This document shows, piece by piece, positions 17,586 through 30,000 of a stretch of 34,392 bases of DNA; within the stretch, counting starts at the first letter, position 1, and every line of letters starts with the position of its first letter. Both the position numbers and the translations under genes were made by a program. Origin of the DNA: Discostella pseudostelligera (lineage: Eukaryota > Bacillariophyta > Thalassiosirophyceae > Thalassiosirales > Thalassiosiraceae); NCBI GenBank assembly GCA_036940085.1, contig JALLBK010000362.1, positions 1 to 34,392 on the forward strand. Direction: 5' to 3'. The notes under the pieces are model-generated. The model made no database searches. It saw only the letters and a program-made list of their open reading frames with translations, and had not been told where the DNA came from.

Positions 17586-18788
17586 CCTACATACAGCGTA
17601 TCCTAGGATTACTGGAAGAATCTAACCGAAGTGGTATTCCAAGGGGTGCCGCCCTTACTTTCACCGCGGAGGGCCATAGCCACGTGGAAGTTGGTTAGAT
17701 TGAGTACCGAATCCGTCGTATGTAGAACCATGGTATTTTGAGCTCCTACGTGGTATTTATCTACAAGTGGTTGCACACACAACTCATAACGAAATCAGAA
17801 TCGTCTAACCCGATACCCAGTGCAAATACCACTCAAAATCTAACCGCCTACGGTAGGAGAAATGTACGTTCGCGCCATCCTCCACCTGGCGGCAACAAAA
17901 ACTAAATTCCATCACACGAGCATACCCCATGATAAAGCAAATATGAGTATCATGCCGATCTCATATCATCGCCACGAGTTGCACGATGGTAAATTACTTC
18001 ATTATCTACACTTATCTGCAAAATTTGACGACAGTGGTAGGATATTGATCGAGTATTGGCTCGGCGATCGCCATCGCAGTATTGAACTTCGCCGAGTCAT
18101 AACTCAATGAATATCGGTCCGTCGACGTTAATTTTTGCATGTAAATGCAGATAATTATGTATTTTATCATCTGTGCTATCGTTACGTTGGAGGACGAAGA
18201 CGGGGTCCGTAGGCGTCGATTGAAGTGGCATGGTGTCGAATCAGCCATGTGTACACTCACATGGACACAACTTCATCAATACAGCATTATCTCAAGTAAA
18301 GATTTCATCATCTGATCGCGTTTAACTTTATCTAAATGTTTGCCAATTATTGCATTCTAAATCGAAGAGGAAGACATTCATTTTCACTTCGTCTTGAGGT
18401 ACTACTGCAAATCGATGACAAATCGATTGAAAAAGACTTGGTGATGGGAGAGGTCTGTGCGCTGTGGACATGCGAACTCTGGCACAGTCTTTGTGGTTGC
18501 ATAGAGGGTTGTACGATACGTCGATACGGGCGGAGTATTATCTTTTCCCGCCACATCATGTCTCATTCCAGTTTGTCCCATCGACGGATGGTTAGTTTGT
18601 GGTTTGGTTTTTTGGCGCGTGTGACGAGTGAAAAAATGGTCCCATACAATATCCATTCTCCATTACAATATCATTCTACCTGCACATGACAATGACGACG
18701 AGCTCGGCAGTAGCAGCGACGACAACCAGTCTCTAGAGCGGTCCGCGGTCCTCTCCATTGTCCATGATCTAAAAGTTAAATATTCATA
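17586..18788. promoter_or_regulatory. Divergent intergenic region (cytochrome b561 / RAD5-like)
   Basis: No gene is supported; the frames at 17862-18110 and 18336-18689 show no known domain. TTTTCCCGCC at 18543-18552 resembles an E2F site about 240 bp upstream of the RAD5-like start. A CCACGTGG palindrome (bHLH/bZIP-type core) lies at 17680-17687. CTAACC words, AATACCAC and its reverse complement GTGGTATT are scattered through 17620-17850, giving a loose inverted-repeat character that is too diverged to call an element. Confidence 0.45.
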
Positions 18789-21700
18789 ATGTCCTCCTAT
18801 CTCACCCAGCTGGCCACCCTACGTGACTTTCTCCATGGCATGGGTTTTCATGTCGAGGGCAGCGGCGGCAATGACGGCAATCTCAACAGCGCCAACAGAA
18901 GACACAGCCATGATGCGAACATCAGTGTTTCGGAACGTGAACTGCGCGATACATTGAAAAATTGTGGCTACAATGTCGAATTGGCGTTGGAGCGGGTTGT
19001 CACATCGTTGAGTTCCAGCGGTGGTGGTGGTGGCGGCGTAAACGGCGGCGGCATCATGGCTACTTCTTCTGCTTCTACAGTTGCTGCTGGCAGCGACAGT
19101 AGGAATACGAGTGGATATCATTCTTCGTGGGGCAGTGCTACTAGTAGTTATTCTGCTCGTGAAAGTGGCAATGGCAAGGCGGCTGGTGAACGACGCAGTG
19201 ACGATATAATAATGAGCAGCAGAAGCGTAGCATCCACAGCGGCAACGGCAACAATTTTAACGACAAGTAGTGCAACTTCTTGGAAGGTGGGCATCTCGTC
19301 ATCGTCGTCATCGTCGTCCACTTCTACTTTATCGAAGGCGGCAAAGCTACAGTGGGGGGCGGGTGGCGCTAGTACTACTACCGCCGTGGCATCTGCTCCC
19401 ACATCAACTTCATCGAAGGCGACGTCATTAGCAGCCATCCACAACAACAGCAATAATAATACCAACAAGCGATTGAAAATTAATCATGGTCATGGTGGTA
19501 GTGTTGGGGCCGGTACAAGATATAATGTCGGTGTCGGTGGTGGTAGTGACGAAGGTGACACAATGATGACATTCCACAACATCACCTCCGATCATAACAA
19601 TCCTAGCAGCACCACCATCAATAATGATCCCAAACGATTGCTCCTATGCAAACGATGGACAGTGGCAACGTCCACCAATCCACAACGTGGTGGATGCAAT
19701 GTTCGATATGGCGAAATGCTCGATTTTGGTGAAAATTTTTCGACTACCACTCATCAACGAAAGGGTCTGCTACTACTTGGCAATTCTTCTACCAGTAGCA
19801 GTAGTAGCAGTGGCAAGAAGATGAAACGACAAGGATCAACACTGGTAAAAGATCCAATGGTGGTACGATTTCGTTCCTATTCTTCTTCTACTACTACTAC
19901 TTCGAGAAACGTCGCAGCCCCAGCAGCAGGAGGAAGTAGTCAAAGTGGAGGAAACATTCAAGGAACACTCAATCGATATTTATCCTCCATATTGTCACCA
20001 TTGTTGCGATATCTTCCCGACGAAGAAGACACGTCCTACTCGTCCTCCTCCTCCTTCCATCATCATCGTCATCGACTTCCACTACAACTCATTTCCATAG
20101 AGGGAAAGACAATGATGGAAGATTATGGATTAGTCATTGGGAGTGAAATTCCAATTGTCCTCGAGATTTATATTAATGATCCCGTTCGGTTCTTTGGACT
20201 GTTTCAAACGCAGCAACAACACGATGATGATGTCGACGAGGTTGGGGGCGGTCCATCCTATTTGACCAATCTCAAGACAGGAGGAGCGAAGAAGAAAAAG
20301 GGAAAAGGATTGTCCGACAATGGATATGTAGCCGAGGCGGCATTTCGATTGTTGCAATGGGCTGAGAAGGGTGGAGAAGAGGAAGAGGCGTTTGTTCTTG
20401 CGCAGGAGAATGTGGTCGGTGAAGAGAGTAAGAAGAAGGAACGAGAAGCCTTGACGTCTGTAAAGAAGAGTCTGGACATGCGTGTCAGTCGATCTTCGAT
20501 TTCATCTTTCAATGATGACGACGATGACGGCGACGACGATGATGATTTCGATCAAAGTGGACGTGGAGATTGCAAAGTGAACGGGATAGTGTTGGAAGAA
20601 GAAGGGGAGGTGGTAGTAGTTGACGAGGAGGATGTGGATAACAAATTCAATCAATTGCTTCTTTCCTCCTCCACATCGGATGATAAGAACAATGATCCTC
20701 TCCTGTTAAAAGCGTTGCCAGAACTCTCTGATCCCAAGGGCTTTCGGCGAGATATTGCGTTACGACCATACCAACGTCAAGCGCTGTACTTCATGTGTCG
20801 TCGAGAGGGAGTGTTCATCAAAGGTGAAATGGGACAAATCGATCATGATGACGACGTCGACAAAGAGTTGAATTTGATATTGGCTGAACAACTAACGCCA
20901 TCAGTGTTGACATTGGCAAAAGGAAACGATACATTGGAGCGGGTTTGGGACGGCGACGAAGATGCCGTAGCTTCATGCACCTGTGGCCCGGTGGTGGTCC
21001 GCGATGAGACAGTGGCATCCAGTCTTGAGTACAATGGTTCCGAGACGAATCCGGAGAACCCCAACAGTAGGAAACGAGGGAAGTACATCCAACATCCACT
21101 TTGGCAACAAAGATATTTAGTCGCCGCCAATGATTTCAATTCTGTCTTTGCCTTTTATGTCAACGAGCTCATGGGAATTGCGTCCGCACGTCCGCCAAAA
21201 CCACCCAAACAGTGCTGTGGTGGCATATTGGCCGACGCCATGGGATTGGGGAAGACGGTGATGCTCCTTGCCTTGATACTGAAAACAAAGGAACAGGAGG
21301 AGGTGGAGGAAGTCGGCGCGGTGTCTCAGGAAAATCAAAATATTTATACCAATCCTTCCCAGACCAAACGCGTTTCTAATCGGAAAATGGTTGCATCCAA
21401 CGACAAGAGTGAATCCGTACATCGGAACGATCATTGTGATGACGATGATGGTGAATCATGGTCTGACGAACGAGACTCAACAATGGCTAAGGGACGCCCC
21501 AGCCTTAAAGTGGAGAAATCCAATGGTACAACTCTCGTCATCGCACCATTGTCGCTCATATCACAATGGGGGGAAGAGTTGTCTACGAAAACTAATCTAT
21601 CGCATATACTTTACTACGATTTGAATACAAAGAGGATTGACGGTTATGACTTTGCATCCGTTGATGTAGTCATCACAACTTATGGAACCGTCCAAAGTTT

Positions 21701-23995
21701 GTTCGAGTCATTTTCACGCAGCGGCTCCGTCGATTCAAAACATCGGCATTCGATGTTCAACTTTGGTTGGAAGAGGATTATTCTTGACGAAGCTCACGTC
21801 ATTAAGAATCCTGCCACATTTGTTTCCAAGGCTTGCTGCACCCTCCAATCTGAAACTCGCTGGTGTGTGACGGGAACGCCCATTCAAAACTCATTACAAG
21901 ATGTATACGGTCTGCTGAAATTCCTTCGACATGAACCATGGTGTGGTGCTGCATTCTGGCGAAATGCCATCACCGACCCCGTCGATGTTTGCAATGTAAA
22001 CTCCTCAGATGAGAACAACGCAAACGATGATACAAAAGACTTCTCCTCCATCGCCGCTTTTGGTCGTGTCCGACGCTTATTGGCCCCCATCTTGTTACGG
22101 CGTACTAAATCCACGCTTACAGCGGATGGCACTCCCATTATCACTCTGCCTCCTATTGATTACTCAGTTGTTCATGTCACGCTCTCTACTCCCGAGCGAG
22201 AATTTTACAATGCTCGTAAGTGTATATTATTCCTATCACGTCTTATGTATGCCGAGCAACCGTTCTCTAATCACTTCTATTTGCCCTGTGGAATACAGTT
22301 CTCGAGCGGTCTCAATCGATTTTTGAGGGATTTCTATCTGCGGGCACTGCGTCAAAGTCATGGTTTGCCATCTTTTCACTACTTCAGAGGTTGAGACAAG
22401 CTTGTGATCATGTCTCACTGACTGTCAGCAAGAATACGAGCGAGGTTGCGCGTTCCAAAAATAGTACTGACTTTGCCCAGATTGACACAACATCCGCTGT
22501 TGATAATGATGTGAGTACGGAGTGAACTGTCTGAATGTATCGATTAATCAGGATTGCTCAATCACTACATATTCATATCATCCTTTCAGTTCTTAAGCGG
22601 GTTATTGATGAAATTCAACAATAAATCAAATGGTGTTGTTGCTTCGGCGAATGGCGAGTCAACCTTTGCCAAGCAGGTGGCAGAAACGTTATCAAAATGT
22701 GTTCGGTCGAGCGACGAATTCTTGAAGAGCGAATGCCCGATTTGTTTGGACGAACCCAGGGTGGAAGATGCCGTATACAGTGAGTGGAAATCGATGCTTA
22801 CGGTCATTGTATTGGAGCTCGGCGTTCTTTTCTAAAATACCATTCGCCGATATACTCTCTTTTGTCAATTCACAGCTCCGTGCGCGCACATGTTTTGCAG
22901 AGATTGTTTACTGTCTGTGTTTCGGGAGCAGATGATCCGTGCAAAGAAAACGAATGTTCCCAATGCTCCTGCCGCGAACGGAGCAGGCGGAGGCAATTGT
23001 CCGGTTTGCCACTCTTTTGTCAATCAGTCATTCCTTGTTCAGATTTCAAGATCTGAGAATGGTGAGGCGGTTTCCAAGTTCCTCGATCCGCTGCCCGAAT
23101 CTGAAAAAGAGAATTCGCCCGAAGCCGCAACTGAGACAAAGCCGAGGGTTTCATCAGCGAGAGTAACCCTTGAATCGGCAATAAATGGTGCTGGAAGTTC
23201 CAAGCTCTATTCAATTTTGTCGGAGTTAGAAAAAGTGAGGAACGATGGGAAGGTCCTCATATTCTCTCAATATTTGGGGTTTCTGGATATTATCGGCACG
23301 GCCTTGCACAAGCTCTGCATCGAATGTTTTCGCATAGATGGCTGCATGTCGCTGAAAGAAAGGGTGTCGGCGATGGGCAGATTCAACAAAAGCCGAAGTG
23401 GATCCGTATTTCTCATAAGTATGAAAGCAGGAGGCGTCGGATTAAATCTAGTCGCCGCCTCGACAGTGTTCATCGTCGACCCATGGTGGAATCAAGCGTT
23501 GGAAGACCAATGTGAGTTCATAATATTATTCTATTTCATTCATCCCATCCAAAAAAAGCAGCATCACATATTCGTATCCTCCAATCGCTCTCTACCAAAG
23601 GTATCAATCGAATTCATCGAATCGGACAACGTGCGAAAATCGTACGAGTGAGGAAGGTAAGGACGATGTACGAAAATAAAGCTTTTGCGATGAATATGTC
23701 ACGTCTTACATCGTGTCTTGGTCGCATTTCCAAATTAAGTTTGTTGTGACCGACAGCGTAGAAGAAAAGATAGTTAATCTTCAGGGGAAGAAGAAGGTAA
23801 GACCTGACAGACTGATCACAATATTCGACAGAATTGCATAAGTCCTGCAAGGTATTCTGAACGCGCTCTTATATCATGGGATGAACACAGGGGATGGCAA
23901 ATGTAATTTTGAGCGAAGTCGACGACGGATACCGGCTGGATGGCGCTGCCAAGCCTTCACTAGAAGACTTCAAGTTGTTATTGGGGCGGTATTGA
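18789..23995 (+). CDS. RAD5: RAD5/HLTF-type SNF2 ATPase with HIRAN and RING domains
   Basis: Seven exons: 18789-22215, 22299-22510, 22590-22779, 22876-23511, 23601-23656, 23740-23796, 23891-23995; 1,560 residues. Family members regress stalled forks and build K63 ubiquitin chains on PCNA. A UBA-like segment (about 52-75) is followed by a long Ser-rich disordered region. A HIRAN-like domain (about 285-465, from RWTVATSTN to IEGKTMMEDYG and VLEIYIND) matches plant RAD5A, with low-complexity insertions. The SNF2 core has DAMGLGKT (Lys822) and DEAH (1000-1003). A C3HC4 RING sits between the helicase lobes (CPIC 1262-1265, CAHMFCRDC 1279-1287, CPVC 1318-1321), the arrangement that defines the RAD5/RAD16/HLTF group. 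Motif VI reads HRIGQRAKI (1494-1502). An in-frame TAA directly upstream fixes the start. The HIRAN-like region favours RAD5/HLTF over RAD16. Confidence 0.93.
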
Positions 23996-24051
23996 CTCTC
24001 AGAACTGCAGCGACTTCTTTGTATTGTTGCATTCATCATTATCTCACATGC

Positions 24052-27000
24052 CTAGTAGAAGTTTGGAATGATGACTTGCCGCGTGCTAGCGCGTTCTGCA
24101 ATAACCTTCTCTCTTATCAGGTGCCCTGACCACAAACTTTGCATGATATGATACCGATCCATATTAAGATTTAGTGGCCTTCCCCTGTATTGCGGTGTCT
24201 CGCCAAAGTAATCAACATACGGGCTGTGGACGTATGCAGCCTTGTGCTCGTGAATTATTAAGCCAACACATTCTTGAACTAGAAAGTAAATGCCCGCACC
24301 ACCTCCGCATTTGTATGTATGTTTTGTGCATTCGCCTTTTCCTGCGGCATTTAATACCTGAAGCAAAGAAAGTCGTGAGAATCGGCCCCATAAAGATGAA
24401 TACATTGCAGGCTCGACGTGAACGCACCTGTCCACATACAAGGCAAACAGCTGTTTGCTCGCTGTCCGGATAAAGCTCGCTCAATGTTGCATATAAGTCT
24501 GTGTAAGATGTCGGTAAATACATTATCCGAGGTGACAGCCCGTTATCGCTAGGCGTGGCGAAAAAGGAATTACCCAGCAAATGCACCGAATTCGTAGGTA
24601 TTTCAAGTTCACTAACGCAAGGTGTCACTGGCCAAGTCGTTCCATGAAACACCCGGGGGAAATCGAGCTGATTTGTGATCTTTCCTGTCGAACGCGCATA
24701 CCATGATTTCAAGATCTCCTGCAAGAGATTAGATTCTAGGATTATCTTGTGACTCTCCATGTTGAACAATGTCATGTAGCGCTTTATGATGTCGATGGTC
24801 GAATCATCCCCGTGAGAATCGTGTTGGCTTCCTAAATTGGAACAGAAAATATTTGGTATGAGCAGCTGACATATTAGAGCGAGGTCTCTCAGAAATGAAA
24901 CCACCTCAGTCTTAGCTGCCTCGATGGCATGCAAGACATGAGATGATACTGCTTCTGCATCACGTGGACTGGGTACTGCTGGCTGAAACTCAGATTTTGC
25001 TGGCGAGAGTAGTGTGTGAAGAATAACGACACCAAAATGTCTCCAATTTTGTTCATTGTCATCTACGCTCGCAATTAATTGCATCATGTATTGCTGAATA
25101 ACTGCATACACGGGTTGCTCCCAGTCTATATTGTCGTCAAAATGTAGCCTCAACCTTGCGAGAATGACTTGAGCCAGTCTCGCAATTAGCCCTAATTGAA
25201 TTAAATGTCGGCAGTCTTCCACCACGGAATCGATGCTATACCTCCCTTCTTCGGCTCTAGCACGACCACATACTGCAATCAAGGCTCCTGTTGTGTGAGT
25301 GAGAACATGGCTGCAAAGAATTGGATAGGCAACGGGTGCCCGTTTGATCAATGATTTCTCGTCCAAGCAGAAGTCAAATGGATCCGGTTGAGATTCGGGA
25401 AACGACATGCAGAGATGGACTACTTCTAGCGAAACGGGGCTTGTTGCGGCCATCAGGGCAAGTGATAAGTATCGCAGTTTTCCAAGGCGACCATCGAAGG
25501 GTTGATTACCACCATCGACTGACGGATTTGCCTCTGGAAGCAGTAGTAAGTCACCACCGATGGAAACGTTGCTGATGCCAAATTTTGATAGAATTGATGG
25601 CTTGTCTTGTTCCGTCGATTCGCGTAGAAGCTGTCGCGCTTCGGCTGCCTCCGAGCAACACGTATATGTAAATGCTTGAATCGAGAGCATCATCTTCGAG
25701 ATTAGTTTTTCTCGTGACAATTCCTGGCGACGACTCTCTGTCAAAGTCGTTGATGTCGACAGGCACAGAGGCCACTGAAAGGAAGTGAACATATAGGTTA
25801 GTAGAATAATGATCTTCAATGGAGCAAGAAGTCTCTGGTACTTACATCGACCATTTCTTTTCCAGCTGCTCGATTATCCTTGTTGTATGCTGCTTTTTCA
25901 CTCAGATAGTGTCGGAATTCCCCAAAATTATTGAACAGATTCTCTTCTCCAAGTCGCCTCATATCTGCTCTATGCGACACATCAGAAACCTGGTCAAGGA
26001 ATCTCCGAAGCACGTCGCTGTTAGATTCTTTCTGCCTATACCCTTCATTTGGATCGTGAGTACAGTTAGGGCTACGATCAGCTGAACGAACTCGCCTTGT
26101 CACTAACCGAGGCGTTCTCAGCACGGAATTCCATGCACTGACGAGCTCCTTTTTACCGAATTTGGATTGAAGTTTCATCAGTGATTGTCGTGGTGATGAT
26201 AAGTGTGGCAATTCTGATGGCTTTGAGTCGTCCTTTTTCACAGAAAATGTACATTGCCCGTCCCATGCTACGGACTTGTCGTTTCTAGTAGCCCACCACT
26301 TCGAGGTGGACAAGAAAGCATGGAGTGATTGGCGACCGTCGGCATTTACCAGCTGAGTCCTTTCGGGTTTGCCGATTCCATCAATTAGCATTAGACTGTC
26401 GTCCGATGCGAACGAAGTAGATAGGCTTGATGCATCATTCTTATTTTGTATGACCCTCTCTGTCCAATCCACTGCGACGTCCACAAAGGGTACTAAGCAA
26501 TTGCTCAATCTCTGGCAAAGCGGACACCTAAAGTCTCTCTTCTTGCTTCCTTCTAGTATATCAAAACGTTGGGATGCAACTGTTTTTAAGTATGCATCAC
26601 AGCAGTCTTTGTGGATAGCATGCCCGCAAAGTGCTACATGCACTCCAACGTGACATTGAAAGTGAGATGATGATATCCGTCCTCGTGTAGGCACTCGGTC
26701 ACCACCCATGATTACTGTACTAGCTTGTGAGTAACCACAAAAGGCCAGAGCCTTCTCGTTGCTTGTGAATCCATCGAATACGACTTCCGAACCTGCTGAT
26801 AGATTTACATCAACTTGCATCGGGTCATGGCTGTCCCCACCGCAGACAATACATTGGGGTCTTTCGTGCATGAGTCTCATACCAGCATTTTGTGAGGTGG
26901 TTCGTGGGGTAGTCATGTGTGGCGTACGTGGAGTGTAAGGAGAGTTTGGTGATGAAATGGGCGAAGACAAATTGAATTCTCGTGTGGGGGACAGAACTCC

Positions 27001-30000
27001 GACTTCATAGTCTGATCTATTTCGTATTGGCGTGGAAAAAGCAGAAGCGACATTGCTACCTCTCGAGGGCGAACGACTTTCATCAATATTATCTTCACGC
27101 ATGCCGTCATCGTCGTCAAAACCTGGGGAGTTTTCAATATTAGCCGCAAATCTAGCCATCTGTGCCTTCATCATGGCCATAGCTTTCTCCTTTGCTGCGT
27201 TCTTTTTCCTCTCTTGTTCCCCTTCTTTCATTGGTGAACTACCCCTACAAGACTCTTTCCCAGATGCGGAAGCCGCATCAGTGTTATACCTAGCTGCAAA
27301 CTCGCATAAAAATGCAGCTCCTGATCGTAATGCTGGGTCTACACCACCCAAGAAACCGGTGCAATCTCCCGCCTCGAATCCAATCTTCTTGAGAAGAGTC
27401 AAAGCGTTTTCTTTACCAACATACCAGTTACAGTTCATTACCTCAGATGGTTCTCTTAGTAAAGCCATGGTGACCCAATCGCATGTAATCGGAGCAATTT
27501 CTCTGTTGTAAAAAATACTCCCAACAGATCCCCCGCCCAAGTCGCGCCAGTCAGCGGAGTTTGCCCTATCACTTGGACTGGCATCCTCCCAAGCATATGC
27601 ACCGAGCGTCAATAAGTGCACTGCACGAGCCAACACAGTTTCGCTCTTGGAATTCTCTTCATACATCAAGTCTCCTCGAACTTGGGTATCTGAGGGAGGA
27701 TAATCTCTGTGATTTTCGTAACAATGAACATGCAAAATTCTGTACGCCATCGCAAGAATACACGAATCCGCTGTCAAGTCCCGACGAATTCTTTTGAATG
27801 ATAGATGAGCTGGAGCTGGACGAGGTGCATATGGCGAAGATGGCGATAGCTTTGGTCGATTCTCTGTAGCACTTTGATGAGATCTGGTGCTTATGTGGTG
27901 AAATGCAGGATCATATTCCTTCCAGGCGTCTTTTCGCAATTCCCATTCATCGGGCGCTCCACTTCTCTGCTTCCTTACGGCAACTTCACTCAGAGCATCT
28001 TCGAGCGCAGCGCCGCTTGCATCATCAGGGCTTACAAATGTTTTGCATAAGACTGCATTGTCCCTCTGAGATAAAACACATGATACCTCGGCCATTTCAC
28101 TATGAGTTTTATTTCCTGACGCAAGTCGATGAATGACCTCCCTTTTCAGACGCCTCTTGGCTTCTAGTGCATGTTCACTAAAATTAAGAGGACTCGGTGG
28201 TGGCATTTCCTAAAGAAATGGTGGCGAAAGGCAAAGTTTCAGCAACGACGGGAAACATTATCGGTATCAGCATTGCATTACTCACTGTTATCAATAAGAT
28301 GATGATGTGCATCAGCTCTTGCACAAGAGCCAGACATGTTGACGGGTCAGGAGCTGGGCAATAAGTCCAGGGCAAGACTAGCTCTGGAAGTGATTCATCT
28401 GTTACGTCGGCTTCAATTTCAGGTGGGTACAACCCCTTACTTAATTCGTTTTTGTATAGAGCAACATTGGCAGTGGGTGCTTTTCCAAACCCAAGAAAGT
28501 CAAAGACACCAAACCGATGAAGTAACAAATTCTGATAAATGCCGTTATAGATGTAAATGGGGAATTGATGAGGTCGTGAATGCGAAGAATTGAGGAAAGA
28601 TCAACACACAAATATTTACCACTAGTCTCGCTGTCCCATTACCCACGAATGCCAACCTCGCTATTGAATTTTTCTCATCTGAATCGTCTCCATCCATAAT
28701 ATATGCGCTTCCAGCTACACGAGAAGTATGACACAGCAGCGCGAATTGCAGGAGAAGCATGTCAGCATCTGCGAGGGGGCGGCAAAATGGCGGCTCTGAA
28801 TAGTTCAACACTTGGTCGTTCATTCCTGGCCCGTTCCTCTTCCAGATGCCTGCTCGGATTTGAGCAGCCCTGTTGGGGAGTAAACATCAATGAACAAAGT
28901 GAGACAATGGCAATTTTATTGCGGATGAGTTTTCCAAAATGAAAGAGCTTACCTTGAAAGAACAATGGCAGGAAATTCCATCAATCCACGAACAAACAAT
29001 GTGTTCAGGCGGAGTTGAGTCGATGCATTCTCACCAGCTGGAGGGGCAAACAACATGTCCAAAAGCGCAGCCAATCCACTTTCACCTGCGTTGTCGTTGC
29101 GACGAGACACCTCGCGGATACATGATGCTGCAAATCTATGTAACGGTAAGTGAAAGCTCCATACTGCTATCTGAGGTAGCGGGATCGCTGCCATTGCTAG
29201 CACCGATCCGTGGGCTGATGCGACAGTAGAAAAAGGAAGGGATGCCGGCGAGAGTGCATACTCGGGTACTTTGGGATCCCTAAAAACGGGACGGTAAGAG
29301 AGCATCTCAGAAAGTTGCCAACGTAGAAGACCAGCTGTGAGAATGTAATGAGTTAATTCAACGCAGCTCAATGAACGCAGGTTGCAGTTCTTGATGGGCG
29401 AAGGATCAGTATCGTCCCAGCTGAGGAGCCGCTCAAACAAACTGCTCAAGCTGATGCTCGCGTTGAAAGCACCGACCCAGCCTTTGGGTTCACTTTCTAC
29501 GTGGCCTTTTATCCATGGCCTCCACATTTGTCCGTCCATCTGTTGAGCCAAAGATAACGTCTGTAAAATGAGATATGATAGTAGAGCGATGGAATTGCTA
29601 TTTAGATATTACAATGGGGAAATGGCAAACTTGTCCTGTCTGGCGGAAAATTGCGGTCGCGTTCAATGTCATGTACAGAGAGGCAGTGGTGCCATTCAAA
29701 ATTCAGAGGCACTCACCTGTATCCAATCATTCAGCGGACAATCAGAAGTTATTCCCCTATCAGTACTAATTATCGTGGAATAATCATCAGATTTGCCCTG
29801 AGTCGAGGTTGCCGATGGCAAGCGGGGCAACGAGGCGAAATATCTTGCCATACCGTTCACATTCAGAACACACTTCAAATCGCTAATGCAGACACTGTAT
29901 CGTCTGTGCGATAATACTGTGTGGGAAGGGTCAAGTGTAGGAAGGACCAATGCGGCAGTTCTTGCCAATAGGTATCGGTGCGTGGCAATATCTTGTCCAT

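Noticed and set aside
17862..18689. Open frames in the b561/RAD5 intergenic region
   Set aside because: Short, overlapping on both strands, with no domain or splice partners; more likely chance frames.
23807..23850. An extra exon between the last two RAD5-like exons
   Set aside because: Including it breaks the frame of the conserved C-terminal tail; splicing 23796 directly to 23891 keeps phase 0 and gives a sensible ending.
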